This document shows positions 37,433 through 46,746 of a stretch of 64,000 bases of DNA, one piece after another. The stretch comes from an uncultured Butyricicoccus sp. Its GTDB lineage: Bacteria; Bacillota; Clostridia; Oscillospirales; Butyricicoccaceae. The translations under genes and the position numbers were made by a program. Under the pieces are notes generated by a model. It had not been told where the DNA came from. It worked only from the letters and a program-made list of their open reading frames with translations, and ran no database searches. Each line of letters opens with the position of its first letter. Positions within the stretch are counted from its first letter, which is position 1. The DNA is taken from the NCBI GenBank assembly GCA_944384745.1, contig CALWUO010000005.1:34936-98935 (forward strand). Reading direction: 5' to 3'.

Positions 37433-39700
37433 ATGAAAAAATACCTTCTGTCGTTAATATTTGCAGCTGTATTTTTTACATTTTCTGCTGGTGCAGCTGA
37501 TTTATTTCCAGTAAAACAGCCATCTAGTAATATATCTTTATGGGCATATATGGACGAAAATGGTTCACTTGCAACCTCCTATCAATATTCTGAAGCCTCT
37601 GCTTTTAATGAGTATGGACTTGCAACAGTTGCAGATATAAACGGCTTTGTTTCAATAATAAATGAAGATTTAGAAACTATTGTTAAACCTCAAAAAAAGC
37701 CTATTACAGTTGAATTTTCAGATGATATGTTGGCTTTTATATATAAAAGCGAGTCTGTTTTTTTTGCATTTGATGGAACTAATATAGGTTCTTTTCCTGT
37801 CACTTCTGGTTTTTTCTCTGAAGGTCTAATTCCTGCTGAAAAAAATGGTCTTTGGGGTTACATAAATTTAAAAGGTGAATTTGAAATTGAGCCTATTTAT
37901 AAAAAAGTAAGTGATTTTGAAAATGGTTTTGCTGTTGTTCAGCTAAATGATACAAATGGATATGGTGTTTTAAAAAAAGATGACTATATTGTTTGTATTT
38001 TACCTGAAGATTTACAGCTTAAATACCTAAAAATATGGAATGGTGACACACTTGTAGTATCACAAAATGGACGCTATGCATTATACTCTTTATCTAAAGG
38101 CGAATTTTTAAACGAATATATTTATCAAGAGATAAGCGAGTTTGAAAACGGCTTTGCTATTGCAAGAATGAACAATATGTGGGGTATAATAGATACTAAA
38201 GGCAGACATATTGTAAACTTCCAGTATTATGATTTATCATATATGGGCAATGGGCTTTATTCTGCTCGTGGTAACTCAAGCCCAACAGGCACATGTTCTA
38301 TTATTGATTATTCTGGTCGCCTTGTTTATCGCACTGATGTATATGCAGGCGGTTTTGATAAAGTGGTTAATGAGGTTTTTTGGCATGGCACACTAAGCAA
38401 TCAAATTTTATTCATATCACAAAACGGTAGTTTTTTAAGCAGTTTTGAAAATGCTGAAAATCCTGTTATTTTAACAAAAAATATCGCAAAAATAACTGTT
38501 GCTGGCAAAACACAATATGTAAATATCAGAACTGGCAATATAGTTTTTTCACCTGAACGTGAATATTCATTTGAATATTTTAAAGTAAGTTCTTCCACAT
38601 ATGAAAAATATTTAGGTTTAGACTCAAATGGAAATGATAATGAATGGATTTTAACTTATCCTGTGATTTATGGAATGTCAAATAAAGTTGTTCAAGACAA
38701 AATAAACTCTCAAATTCAAGCTTTTTTTATTGAAGGACCTAAAACACCACTTATCGACCAATCATTAACTGGTTCTTTTGGTATATCTCAAGTTGGAAGA
38801 CTGCTTATTGTTTGGGCTGATTGTGTTTACGGTACAGGTGATGGAAGTGCTATATGGAATGATAGTATAACTCTTGACCTTGCCGACGGTACAATGTATA
38901 ATTTAACAACAGACCTATTTAATAATAATTACATAGATGTTGTGCGTAAGCTTTTACCTCAAAATATTCCATTTTATATGTTTAGCTCTCCTAGAGTGAC
39001 TCAAAATGGTATAAGTTTCTTTTATAATCTACCTCAAGATAATAATAATGAACGTTATTCACCATCAAGCAAACAATACACTTTACCATATACATCTTTA
39101 GAAGATGCAATTCAAACTGATGGAAAATGTTATTTAGCTTTATTAGGCACAGAAATGAGTGACATCAATCAATTTATAGATTATACTGATGTTCATGAAA
39201 GTCACTGGGCTTATAATGCAATAAAACAAATTACTAAAATTGAACTTATGCAAGGCTCAGGCGATACATTTATGCCTGATAACACTATAACAGGTGTTGA
39301 AGTATCTTCTGTTATGGTTAGACTTCTGAAAATAGATACAACTACTATTTTAGTTCCAGATAGTTCCCCTTGGTATTATAAAGAACTAACGGCTGCTAAA
39401 AACTCTGGTCTTATTGATGGGCTTGATGAGCAAAGTTTAACACAACAAATAACACGTGAAGATATAATGCAAATTATATATAATGTTCTTCTAAAAGACG
39501 GCTTTGAAAAAATGAGTGAGGAAGAAATAACTGAAACACTCAGTGTTTTCTCAGATAATGATAATATTACTGAGTCAAGAAAAGAAGCTGTTGCCGCTTG
39601 TGTAAAACAACAACTTATTGTTGGAAGTGATGGTTTATTAAAACCTGAACAAACACTTACACGAGCTGAATTTGCACAAATCCTAAGCAAAATGCTTTGA
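37433..39700 (+). CDS. Secreted WG-repeat / DUF3298-like / SLH-domain protein
   Basis: A 755-residue exported protein. Signal peptide MKKYLLSLIFAAVFFTFSAG; then WG (KWG-type) repeats to about residue 340 (LWGYINLKGEFEIEPIYKKV; MWGIIDTKGRHIVNFQYY). A domain at about 385-570 resembles the RsiV/DUF3298 fold. The C-terminus holds SLH repeats (VHESHWAYNAIKQI; the last ends ITRAEFAQILSKML-like). SLH domains bind pyruvylated wall polymer, matching CsaB at 11239. ATG 37433 follows CATGGAGG; the ATG 30 bases upstream is in the leader. Ligand unknown. Confidence 0.85.
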   Translation: MKKYLLSLIFAAVFFTFSAGAADLFPVKQPSSNISLWAYMDENGSLATSYQYSEASAFNEYGLATVADINGFVSIINEDLETIVKPQKKPITVEFSDDMLAFIYKSESVFFAFDGTNIGSFPVTSGFFSEGLIPAEKNGLWGYINLKGEFEIEPIYKKVSDFENGFAVVQLNDTNGYGVLKKDDYIVCILPEDLQLKYLKIWNGDTLVVSQNGRYALYSLSKGEFLNEYIYQEISEFENGFAIARMNNMWGIIDTKGRHIVNFQYYDLSYMGNGLYSARGNSSPTGTCSIIDYSGRLVYRTDVYAGGFDKVVNEVFWHGTLSNQILFISQNGSFLSSFENAENPVILTKNIAKITVAGKTQYVNIRTGNIVFSPEREYSFEYFKVSSSTYEKYLGLDSNGNDNEWILTYPVIYGMSNKVVQDKINSQIQAFFIEGPKTPLIDQSLTGSFGISQVGRLLIVWADCVYGTGDGSAIWNDSITLDLADGTMYNLTTDLFNNNYIDVVRKLLPQNIPFYMFSSPRVTQNGISFFYNLPQDNNNERYSPSSKQYTLPYTSLEDAIQTDGKCYLALLGTEMSDINQFIDYTDVHESHWAYNAIKQITKIELMQGSGDTFMPDNTITGVEVSSVMVRLLKIDTTTILVPDSSPWYYKELTAAKNSGLIDGLDEQSLTQQITREDIMQIIYNVLLKDGFEKMSEEEITETLSVFSDNDNITESRKEAVAACVKQQLIVGSDGLLKPEQTLTRAEFAQILSKML

Positions 39701-39724
39701 GATATGGTTTTTCCTTAAAATGCG

Positions 39725-39752
39725 AAAAGGAGTCCTAATGGACTCCTTTTTG
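39725..39752. terminator. Bidirectional terminator
   Basis: A perfect 11-bp stem (AAAAGGAGTCC / GGACTCCTTTT, loop TAAT) serves both the SLH gene and the convergent prfA. Confidence 0.92.
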
Positions 39753-39754
39753 TT

Positions 39755-40816
39755 TTAGTTTTCTTGTGCCTGTAATTTTTCAGCAGTATCCGCTGATATA
39801 AGTGCGTCAATTATATCATCTAAATCACCGTCCATAAACTGACCTAGTTTATAGAGAGTTAATTTAATTCTATGGTCTGACACACGATTTTCTGGGAAAT
39901 TATATGTTCTAATGCGTTCTGCTCTGTCTCCTGTACCAACCTGACTTTTTCTATCCGCTGCAATAGCTTCATTTTGACGCTCAAGTTCTGCTTCATAGAG
40001 TCTAGTTCTTAAAACCCTCATTGCCTTATCACGGTTTTTATGCTGGCTTCGCTCGTCTTGACATTCTACAACCATACCTGTTGGTAAATGTGTTATGCGG
40101 ATTGCAGATTCTGTTTTATTGATGTGCTGACCACCTGCACCAGATGCTCTAAAAGTATCAATTTTTAAATCAGATGGATTTATTTCAAAATCCACTTCTT
40201 CAGCCTCTGGTAAAACCGCAACTGTTACAGTAGATGTGTGCACTCTTCCTTGGCTTTCGGTTTCTGGCACACGCTGCACTCTATGCACACCTGATTCAAA
40301 TTTCATACGTGAATATACATGTTCACCTGAGATTTGGAAAACAACTTCTTTACAACCGCCTAATTCGGTTTCATTTATGCTTAATTGCTCAACTTTCCAG
40401 CCACGTTTTTCTGCGTACATAGAATACATTCTATAAAGTGAATGTGCAAAAAGTGCTGACTCCTCACCACCTGCACCGCCACGAATTTCAACAATGATAT
40501 TTTTATCATCATTTGGGTCTTTAGGTAACATTAAAATTTTAAGCTCTTGTTCTAATCTTTCAATGTCCTCTTTAGCCTGTTTTAATTCCTCCTGTGCAAG
40601 CTCTTTCATTTCTGGGTCACTTAGCATTTCTTCTGCTTCAACTAGCATATTTTGTGCATTTAAATATTCTCTTGCAGCTAAAACTATCGGCTCCATGTCG
40701 CCACGTTCCTTTAATAACTTTGCCGCCTGTGCAGGGTCATCATATAGATTAGGTGCTGACAACCTAGCCTCTATTTCTTCAAACTTGTGTATAATGCCAT
40801 TTAATTTTTCATTCAT
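39755..40816 (-). CDS. prfA: Peptide chain release factor 1
   Basis: A 353-residue RF1. It contains the codon-recognition region near residue 190 ([13 protein letters not shown]) and the GGQ catalytic motif in [13 protein letters not shown] near residue 230, where the Gln is methylated by PrmC. Standard length. Its ATG follows the upstream zinc-ribbon gene by three bases, so the two are co-transcribed. prmC is not adjacent. Confidence 0.97.
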   Translation of the reverse strand: MNEKLNGIIHKFEEIEARLSAPNLYDDPAQAAKLLKERGDMEPIVLAAREYLNAQNMLVEAEEMLSDPEMKELAQEELKQAKEDIERLEQELKILMLPKDPNDDKNIIVEIRGGAGGEESALFAHSLYRMYSMYAEKRGWKVEQLSINETELGGCKEVVFQISGEHVYSRMKFESGVHRVQRVPETESQGRVHTSTVTVAVLPEAEEVDFEINPSDLKIDTFRASGAGGQHINKTESAIRITHLPTGMVVECQDERSQHKNRDKAMRVLRTRLYEAELERQNEAIAADRKSQVGTGDRAERIRTYNFPENRVSDHRIKLTLYKLGQFMDGDLDDIIDALISADTAEKLQAQEN

Positions 40817-40819
40817 ATA

Positions 40820-41812
40820 TTATATCCAGCCTTTTTCTCTTTGATATAGTATTATTGTATCTAAATTTTGTCTTTCAAGTTTACTAAATTTATCTTCTGT
40901 AAATGATGAGTCTTCTTCATACCAGTTAAACTGCTCGAAAAAATCTTGCCACTGTTCATTTACAAAAATATATCCATGACGTGCAAAAGCCTCATTTTTT
41001 ATTATACTTATTTCATATTTGGTAAGTCTATCAAGGTCTGTTGTAGATATTGCAAACTTATCAAGTGGCCAGAACATTTGGGATTTGTCCACTATTTCAA
41101 TATTATCATTTTGAGTTTTAGTCCCGCTTGAAGCAGAATAAAACATATATGAATTATTATCATCTATATATAAATTATCTGACTCAGGAGGTAGACTATT
41201 TGTTTTCATAGCATCATATTGTTTGCCATCTATTACAATACGAAGTTTTCCTTTATTAAGTGCTATAAACTCAACCTCTTTTTTATCAAATTCCACTGTT
41301 ATACTCTGTTCTCCACTATAAAGTTTTGCTTTTGACTGCAAAACCTCATCATCTTTACGCATTGTGCATTTGATTTCTTCATCATCAAATTCACATGAGA
41401 ATGTGTATCCGCCCGCAGACCAGTTTCCATCATAGATTTTCCAATCATTAGCACTCATAACTTTATTTTGTTCATCTTCAATAACTTCTGAGCCTAATTT
41501 AACAAACTCATTTTGATTATCTGAACCAATCCATGGTTTAAAGTGGAACAATGCAACGATTAAAATTAAAATTAACAGTAAAATTCCACCTGTTATTATT
41601 GTGATTAAGCTTCTTTTTTTTGGCTTTGGAGATGTTGGAACTGCTGGCACAATTTTTTCTGTTAGGTCTGGTTTTGGTATTCTTTGAGTATTATTAAGCC
41701 TTATACGTTCAGTATTTTCTCTTGTAAACTGTGTTTTATCAAACTGTTTTCCGCAACCAGAACAACTTTTTGCATTATCTGGATTTTGTTTTCCACAATG
41801 TCCACAAAACAT
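40820..41812 (-). CDS. Zinc-ribbon membrane protein with C-terminal YARHG domain
   Basis: A 330-residue protein. Residues 1-25 form a zinc ribbon (CGHCGKQNPDNAKSCSGCG). One membrane helix lies near residue 75 (IITGGILLLILILIVALF). An extracytoplasmic region follows, ending in a YARHG domain (IKNEAFARHGYIFVNEQWQDFF-like) of about 70 residues thought to bind the wall or other extracellular targets. ATG 41812 follows AAGGAGGGTTAAGAG; the upstream ATG overlaps that site. Function unknown. Confidence 0.82.
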   Translation of the reverse strand: MFCGHCGKQNPDNAKSCSGCGKQFDKTQFTRENTERIRLNNTQRIPKPDLTEKIVPAVPTSPKPKKRSLITIITGGILLLILILIVALFHFKPWIGSDNQNEFVKLGSEVIEDEQNKVMSANDWKIYDGNWSAGGYTFSCEFDDEEIKCTMRKDDEVLQSKAKLYSGEQSITVEFDKKEVEFIALNKGKLRIVIDGKQYDAMKTNSLPPESDNLYIDDNNSYMFYSASSGTKTQNDNIEIVDKSQMFWPLDKFAISTTDLDRLTKYEISIIKNEAFARHGYIFVNEQWQDFFEQFNWYEEDSSFTEDKFSKLERQNLDTIILYQREKGWI

Positions 41813-41927
41813 CTCTCTTAACCCTCCTTTCATATTTATTTTGAGTATTTTTTATTATAACAAAATAAATTTAATATTGAAAGGTAAATTACTGTTTTTT
41901 TGCCAAATCGAAACCTTTTAACACACT

Positions 41928-41960
41928 ATAAAACGACGTATTTCGCATACGTCGTTTTAT
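41928..41960. terminator. Terminator after trxA
   Basis: A perfect 14-bp stem (ATAAAACGACGTAT / ATACGTCGTTTTAT, loop TTCGC). The T run is within the 3' arm. Confidence 0.85.
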
Positions 41961-41967
41961 AATTCAA

Positions 41968-42276
41968 TTATTTAACCATTGTCAAAATGTTTTCTTTAGG
42001 CTGTACACCCACACTCTGATTTACAACCTTACCATCTTTAATAACAACCAATGTTGGTATACTCATTACACCAAACTGAGTTGCAAGCTCTGGTTCATCA
42101 TCAATATTTACCTTGCAAACTTTAATGTCTGTTTGTTCATTTGCAATTTCATCTACAACTGGTGATAACATACGGCATGGACCACACCACTGAGCCCAGA
42201 AATCAATTAAAACTGTCTTATCTGATTGTAATACCTCTGATTGAAAATTTTGTTTTGTTACGGTGATTACTGACAT
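41968..42276 (-). CDS. trxA: Thioredoxin
   Basis: A 102-residue thioredoxin with the WCGPC redox site (Cys31, Cys34) and the cis-proline loop MSIPTLVV. It would be reduced by thioredoxin reductase (not in the window) and feed cytoplasmic disulfide reduction. It follows nadE by 19 bases with AAGGAG, so the pair forms an operon. Confidence 0.95.
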   Translation of the reverse strand: MSVITVTKQNFQSEVLQSDKTVLIDFWAQWCGPCRMLSPVVDEIANEQTDIKVCKVNIDDEPELATQFGVMSIPTLVVIKDGKVVNQSVGVQPKENILTMVK

Positions 42277-42295
42277 AATAAAATCTCCTTTTTAT

Positions 42296-44203
42296 TTATA
42301 AATTTTCTGCTTCACTAAGCCATAATTCACTTACTGCATCAGATGGCATACGCCAATCACCACGAGGTGAAAGCGTAACAGAACCCACTTTAGGACCATC
42401 TGGCAAACATGAACGCTTGAATTGTTGCATAAAGAACCTACGAATAAATGTTACAAGCCATTTTTTTATTGTTTCATCATCATATACACCATTAAAGGCA
42501 TGTCTTGCAATTCTAAAAATTTTGCGAGGACTAAAACCTAAACGCACCATATAATATAGGAAAAAGTCATGCAGTTCATATGGTCCTACTAATTCCTCTG
42601 TTTTTTGACTGATTTCGCCATCTTTAGGTGGTAAAAGTTCAGGTGATACTGGAGTATCCAAAACATCTTGCAATGTTTTTTGCAACTCTCCTTGAACCTT
42701 TGATGCCTCATAAGCGGTTAAATATCTAACAAGTGTTTTTGGAATAGATGCGTTCACTCCATACATTGACATATGGTCACCGTTATATGTTGCCCAACCG
42801 AGTGCAAGTTCTGATAAATCGCCTGTACCTATAACCATACCGCCCATTTTGTTAGCTAAATCCATTAAAACAAGTGTTCTAGTTCTCGCCTGTGCATTTT
42901 CAAATGTTACATCATGATTATCCCATGATTGACCAATATCTTTAAAATGCTGATTTACAGAGGCTTTTATATCCACTGTATGGAGTGTTGCTCCATAACA
43001 TTCAGCAAGTCTTAAAGCATTTGATTTTGTTCTGGTTGTAGTGCCAAAGCATGGCATTGTAACAGCGTGTATACCTTTCCTATCAATTCCAAGCATATCA
43101 AATGCATGAACAGTTACTATAAGTGCTAGTGTTGAGTCCAAGCCACCTGAAAGACCAATAACCGCTGTTTTACAACGTGTATGTTGCATACGGGTTGCAA
43201 GTCCTGTTGCTTGCATTGTTATAATTTCCTCACAGCGACTATCCAGTTCATCTTTATTTTTAGGGACAAACGGTGTTTGTTCAAAGTTTCTTGTAAGTCT
43301 TGTATCCCTAGTTGGCAATTCAAATTCTATTTCAGTACAGTTATTTAATTCGTTGTTGAATGTGTTCATTCTTCTGCGTTCATGCATTAAACGTGATAAA
43401 TCAAACTCAGAATAAATTATGCCTGTGGTAAAACGTTTGCTTTCGGCTAAAATTGCACCATTTTCTGCAATAAAATCATGACCAGAAAAGATTAAATCCT
43501 GTGTAGACTCCCCTTTTCCAGCGTTTGCATATATATAACCGCATAAAAGTCTAGCTGAATGACTGGATATTAACTGTTTTCTATATTCAGCTTTGCCTAT
43601 TGTTTCATCTGATGCTGATAGATTTACAATAACAGTTGCACCTTGACTAACTAAATTTACACTAGGTGGACAAGTAACCCATAAATCTTCACAGATTTCA
43701 CAACCTATAACAAGTTCTGGAAAATTCACACATTTAAATAGCAGATTTTCACCAAAAACCGTTTGCTGACCACAAAAAGTAACATTTATAGGTTTTATGT
43801 CTTTACCCGAAGTAAAATGTCTTGCTTCATAAAATTCACTGTAATTTGGTATATTTATCTTTGGCACAAGGCCTAAAAGTTTACCTTTATGCACAAAAGC
43901 GGCAACATTATATAATGCACCCTTAAATCTAAAAGGCAAACCAACAACCATTATAACTGAATGATAAGATGATGCCTTTAAAATTCGAGAAAGAGCATTT
44001 TCAGCACCTTTTAACAGCGTATCTTGTAAAAATAAATCACCACAAGTATAAGCTGTTATACAAAGTTCTGGGAAAACTATAAGTGCAGTTCCATTTTCTG
44101 CGGCTTCTTCTGTCATAGATATAATACGTGAAGCATTATAATCACAGTCTGCAACTCTAACTTTTGGCGTTGCGGCTGCGACTTTTAAAAATCCGTCTTT
44201 CAT
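42296..44203 (-). CDS. nadE: Glutamine-dependent NAD+ synthetase
   Basis: A 635-residue two-domain enzyme converting deamido-NAD to NAD+. The nitrilase-type amidase part carries Glu (FPELCITAY), Lys (VPKINIPNY) and Cys (GCEICEDLW); the synthetase part has the PP-loop GLSGGLDSTLAL near residue 350. ATG 44203 follows GGAGG; the in-frame TTG 18 bases upstream lies within that site. Long bacterial form that can use glutamine. Confidence 0.95.
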   Translation of the reverse strand: MKDGFLKVAAATPKVRVADCDYNASRIISMTEEAAENGTALIVFPELCITAYTCGDLFLQDTLLKGAENALSRILKASSYHSVIMVVGLPFRFKGALYNVAAFVHKGKLLGLVPKINIPNYSEFYEARHFTSGKDIKPINVTFCGQQTVFGENLLFKCVNFPELVIGCEICEDLWVTCPPSVNLVSQGATVIVNLSASDETIGKAEYRKQLISSHSARLLCGYIYANAGKGESTQDLIFSGHDFIAENGAILAESKRFTTGIIYSEFDLSRLMHERRRMNTFNNELNNCTEIEFELPTRDTRLTRNFEQTPFVPKNKDELDSRCEEIITMQATGLATRMQHTRCKTAVIGLSGGLDSTLALIVTVHAFDMLGIDRKGIHAVTMPCFGTTTRTKSNALRLAECYGATLHTVDIKASVNQHFKDIGQSWDNHDVTFENAQARTRTLVLMDLANKMGGMVIGTGDLSELALGWATYNGDHMSMYGVNASIPKTLVRYLTAYEASKVQGELQKTLQDVLDTPVSPELLPPKDGEISQKTEELVGPYELHDFFLYYMVRLGFSPRKIFRIARHAFNGVYDDETIKKWLVTFIRRFFMQQFKRSCLPDGPKVGSVTLSPRGDWRMPSDAVSELWLSEAENL

Positions 44204-44292
44204 AAAACAAAAGACCTCCAAAACCCAAATTTAAAACTATTTTTATTATAATATTATTTGCAAATGTCTGCAAGAATAAACCATATAAATTT

Positions 44293-44318
44293 AGGTCTGG
44301 CAAAAACTCACCAGACCT
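44293..44318. terminator. Terminator-like hairpin after the ABC operon
   Basis: AGGTCTGG / CCAGACCT with a 10-base loop; the better T run is on the plus side, so minus-strand termination may be weak. Confidence 0.55.
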
Positions 44319-44325
44319 TTGTTTT

Positions 44326-45204
44326 TTACTCAAGATTTAATTTTTTAGAAAGTATTCTTTCAGTTATAACAAAAAATGCTGCAAGCTGTATTATTGATGC
44401 AATGATTGAAAAAATTATCAAACTTTGAAGGAACATCTCACCTAATTCCATCGCACTTGCATAAGTAACTTTTTCCATCAAGAAAATACCTGAAACACCT
44501 AAAAATCCACCTATAAAGCTTAAAATCATTGAAATAGCTATATATGCCACAACTGACATAAGTATTCTATTTTTCTTTGCAAGATGTCCGATTGCCATAG
44601 ATGCATAAATTTGATAGAGTGCCGCAAGAGAGCTGACAATAACTAAAATTATAAACTCTAAAACATAGAGTCCCCACATTGGAACAGCATTATTTAACTG
44701 AGTAAAAATTATACTCCAATTTCTAAAACTGAAAAACTCTGCTAACATTTGTAAAGGATATTTAGTTGAACCAAGCAACATTATGAATATTGAAATACAA
44801 GATACTATACCGCTTAAAATAGACATAACAAATGCGGTTATTCCTTTTGATGTTATAAGTTGCCATGGTTTTACTGGCAGTGTAAACATCAAATAACCCT
44901 CATCACACAAAAGACCTTTATAAAATCTTTGCAGGATTACAACAACTGTAAGTACAAAAAGTGCAACCATTACCGCAAAATATGCAAGCGACATAACAAC
45001 AGTAAACATCTGTTGCAACTTATATTGTAAATTCATTTCTATTGCCCATTGTACGGAATCGCCATTATAATTGATATTAGCATAATCAATGTTCATAGCT
45101 ATTGAAATAGCCGCTATAATAGATACTGCTATAACCGCAATATAAATAGGAATAAGTGTGCGAGAAATAGACCTAAATTCATATTTACATAACTTTCTTA
45201 ACAT
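44326..45204 (-). CDS. ABC transporter membrane subunit
   Basis: A 292-residue protein with about six membrane helices and a cytoplasmic start (KLCKYEFRSISRTLI), as in ABC-2-type permeases. The ATPase is encoded just upstream (16-base gap) after a GntR regulator, the layout of the YtrA-type antibiotic-responsive or bacitracin-type systems. Substrate unknown. Confidence 0.82.
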   Translation of the reverse strand: MLRKLCKYEFRSISRTLIPIYIAVIAVSIIAAISIAMNIDYANINYNGDSVQWAIEMNLQYKLQQMFTVVMSLAYFAVMVALFVLTVVVILQRFYKGLLCDEGYLMFTLPVKPWQLITSKGITAFVMSILSGIVSCISIFIMLLGSTKYPLQMLAEFFSFRNWSIIFTQLNNAVPMWGLYVLEFIILVIVSSLAALYQIYASMAIGHLAKKNRILMSVVAYIAISMILSFIGGFLGVSGIFLMEKVTYASAMELGEMFLQSLIIFSIIASIIQLAAFFVITERILSKKLNLE

Positions 45205-45220
45205 AATTTACACCCCTCTT

Positions 45221-45931
45221 TTATTGCATACCATATGCAAAAATTTCTCTAAATAGCTGGTCAACTGATTTTCCTTCTTGTTCTCTAATGTTATCAACTG
45301 TATCATATCTTACTATATTTCCATTTTGTAAAAAAATAGCCTCATCTAATACTCTTTCTATATCTGAAATCAAATGAGTTGATATAATAACAGTACCATC
45401 TTCATTATAATTTGTAAGTATAGTGTTTAAAATAAAATCTCTTGCTGCTGGGTCTACTCCTGCAATAGGTTCATCAAGCAAATATAATTTCGCTTGTCTG
45501 CTCATTATCATAGCAAGTTGAATTTTTTCTTTTGTGCCTTTGCTCATTGTCTTGATTTTATCATTTGGAGCAATTCCTAGTGCCGACATCATTTCCATAG
45601 CCTTATTTTTATCAAAATCACTATAAAAATCCGAAAAAAATTCCATTAAATCACATGCTTTAAACCAATCTGCAATAAACATGCGGTCTGGTAAATATGA
45701 AATTACACTTTTTGTGTGTGTTCCTATACTTTTACCATCTACCATAAGCATTCCGCTTGTAGGCTGTAAAAGCCCACATAAGAGTTTAATAAATGTTGTT
45801 TTTCCTGAACCGTTTGGACCTAATAAACCAACAATCTTTCCTGAGCCTATCTCAAGATTTATATTGTTAAGTGCGGTTATATTCTGATATGTTTTTGTCA
45901 ATGACCTTGCAGAAACAAGTATATTATTCAT
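45221..45931 (-). CDS. ABC transporter ATP-binding protein
   Basis: A 236-residue ATPase with Walker A GPNGSGKTTF, signature MSKGTKEKI and Walker B LYLLDEPIAGVD, then ISTHLISD. The signature differs from the usual LSGGQ, as in many CcmA/YtrB-type ATPases. Start overlaps the GntR gene by 8 bases. Confidence 0.9.
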   Translation of the reverse strand: MNNILVSARSLTKTYQNITALNNINLEIGSGKIVGLLGPNGSGKTTFIKLLCGLLQPTSGMLMVDGKSIGTHTKSVISYLPDRMFIADWFKACDLMEFFSDFYSDFDKNKAMEMMSALGIAPNDKIKTMSKGTKEKIQLAMIMSRQAKLYLLDEPIAGVDPAARDFILNTILTNYNEDGTVIISTHLISDIERVLDEAIFLQNGNIVRYDTVDNIREQEGKSVDQLFREIFAYGMQ

Positions 45932-46292
45932 GATTTTCCCTCCAATTGTTGATTAAATTTTTTATATCATTTTCAGTATATCCCAAAGCTTTCATAGCGT
46001 TTATAAATTCATTTATTCTCTCTTTGGCGAATTTATCACGCATTTGACTTATAAGTTGCATATCTTCAGTAACAATTCTTCCTGCTGTGCGTCTGGTTTC
46101 TATAAGCCCCTCACTTTCCAGCTCTGACATAGCTCTTTGAACTGTGTTAGGGTTTACTCCTACTTCAGCGGCTAACGCTCTAACTGATGGCAACGCTGAA
46201 CCCGACTGATATTGACCAGATATAATCTGAAGTGTAAGATGTTCGGCAAGTTGTAACCATATCGGTCTATCATTTGTAAAATCCCATGCCAT
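45924..46292 (-). CDS. GntR-family regulator (YtrA-like)
   Basis: A 122-residue regulator. The winged helix (residues 8-75: PIWLQLAEHLTLQIISGQYQ and SVRALAAEVGVNPNTVQRAM) is complete, but the effector domain is short, as in the YtrA subfamily. It heads the ABC transporter operon and probably represses it. ATG follows GGAGGAAAAATAA. Confidence 0.92.
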   Translation of the reverse strand: MAWDFTNDRPIWLQLAEHLTLQIISGQYQSGSALPSVRALAAEVGVNPNTVQRAMSELESEGLIETRRTAGRIVTEDMQLISQMRDKFAKERINEFINAMKALGYTENDIKNLINNWRENHE

Positions 46293-46520
46293 TTATTTTT
46301 CCTCCTTTCAATTTGTATTGCTGTATTAAGTATCTAATACAATAATACAGCCTTTGACTGTAATTGTCAATACAAAGTTTTTAATGTAAATTTATGAATT
46401 TTTGCCCATCTAAGGTTTATATACACCATTTTATTTATTAAAATTATATATTTTAGTTAAAATTGATGTTTTACTTATGTTTTTATAGTGTTTAATTTGT
46501 GTGAACTATTATAAAAAAAC

Positions 46521-46559
46521 CCGTTAAATTATTGACAAAGTTTTTCGATGCGTTATAAT
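46521..46559 (+). promoter_or_regulatory. Strong promoter of bcd-etfBA with candidate Rex operator
   Basis: TTGACA (46532-46537), a 16-base spacer, and TATAAT (46554-46559). The sequence CCGTTAA-ATTA-TTGACAA (46521-46538) overlaps the -35 and matches 11 of the 14 fixed bases of the Rex consensus with the correct 4-base centre. Rex control of butyryl-CoA genes is known in clostridia; here it is inferred. Confidence 0.65.
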
Positions 46560-46565
46560 AATAGT

Positions 46566-46740
46566 AATGGACACCAAAAAGAACGTCCTAAATACTAGGT
46601 TGCTTTATAGTAGGATTTGAGTAAATTTCACCTGTTTGAAGAAGAGTGGCGAAGTTTATAGCTAGATTTTCCGGCTGGCTTGCTATAAAGAGAGCTCGAC
46701 CGGTGTATTAATTTTTGATTGAATATTTTTTGGGAGGTTT
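46566..46740 (+). promoter_or_regulatory. Long structured 5' leader of bcd, unclassified
   Basis: About 180 bases separate the likely start site from the bcd ATG (GGGAGG at 46731). The leader has GGAC/GTCC at its start, a perfect TTTATAGC / GCTATAAA stem (near 46655-46689) and a possible long-range ACACC/GGTGT pair. No known riboswitch core (FMN, cobalamin, THF, ZTP) was recognised. The remaining part of the 46293-46520 gap holds the GntR promoter region and AT-rich DNA. Confidence 0.45.
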
Positions 46741-46746
46741 CACAGC

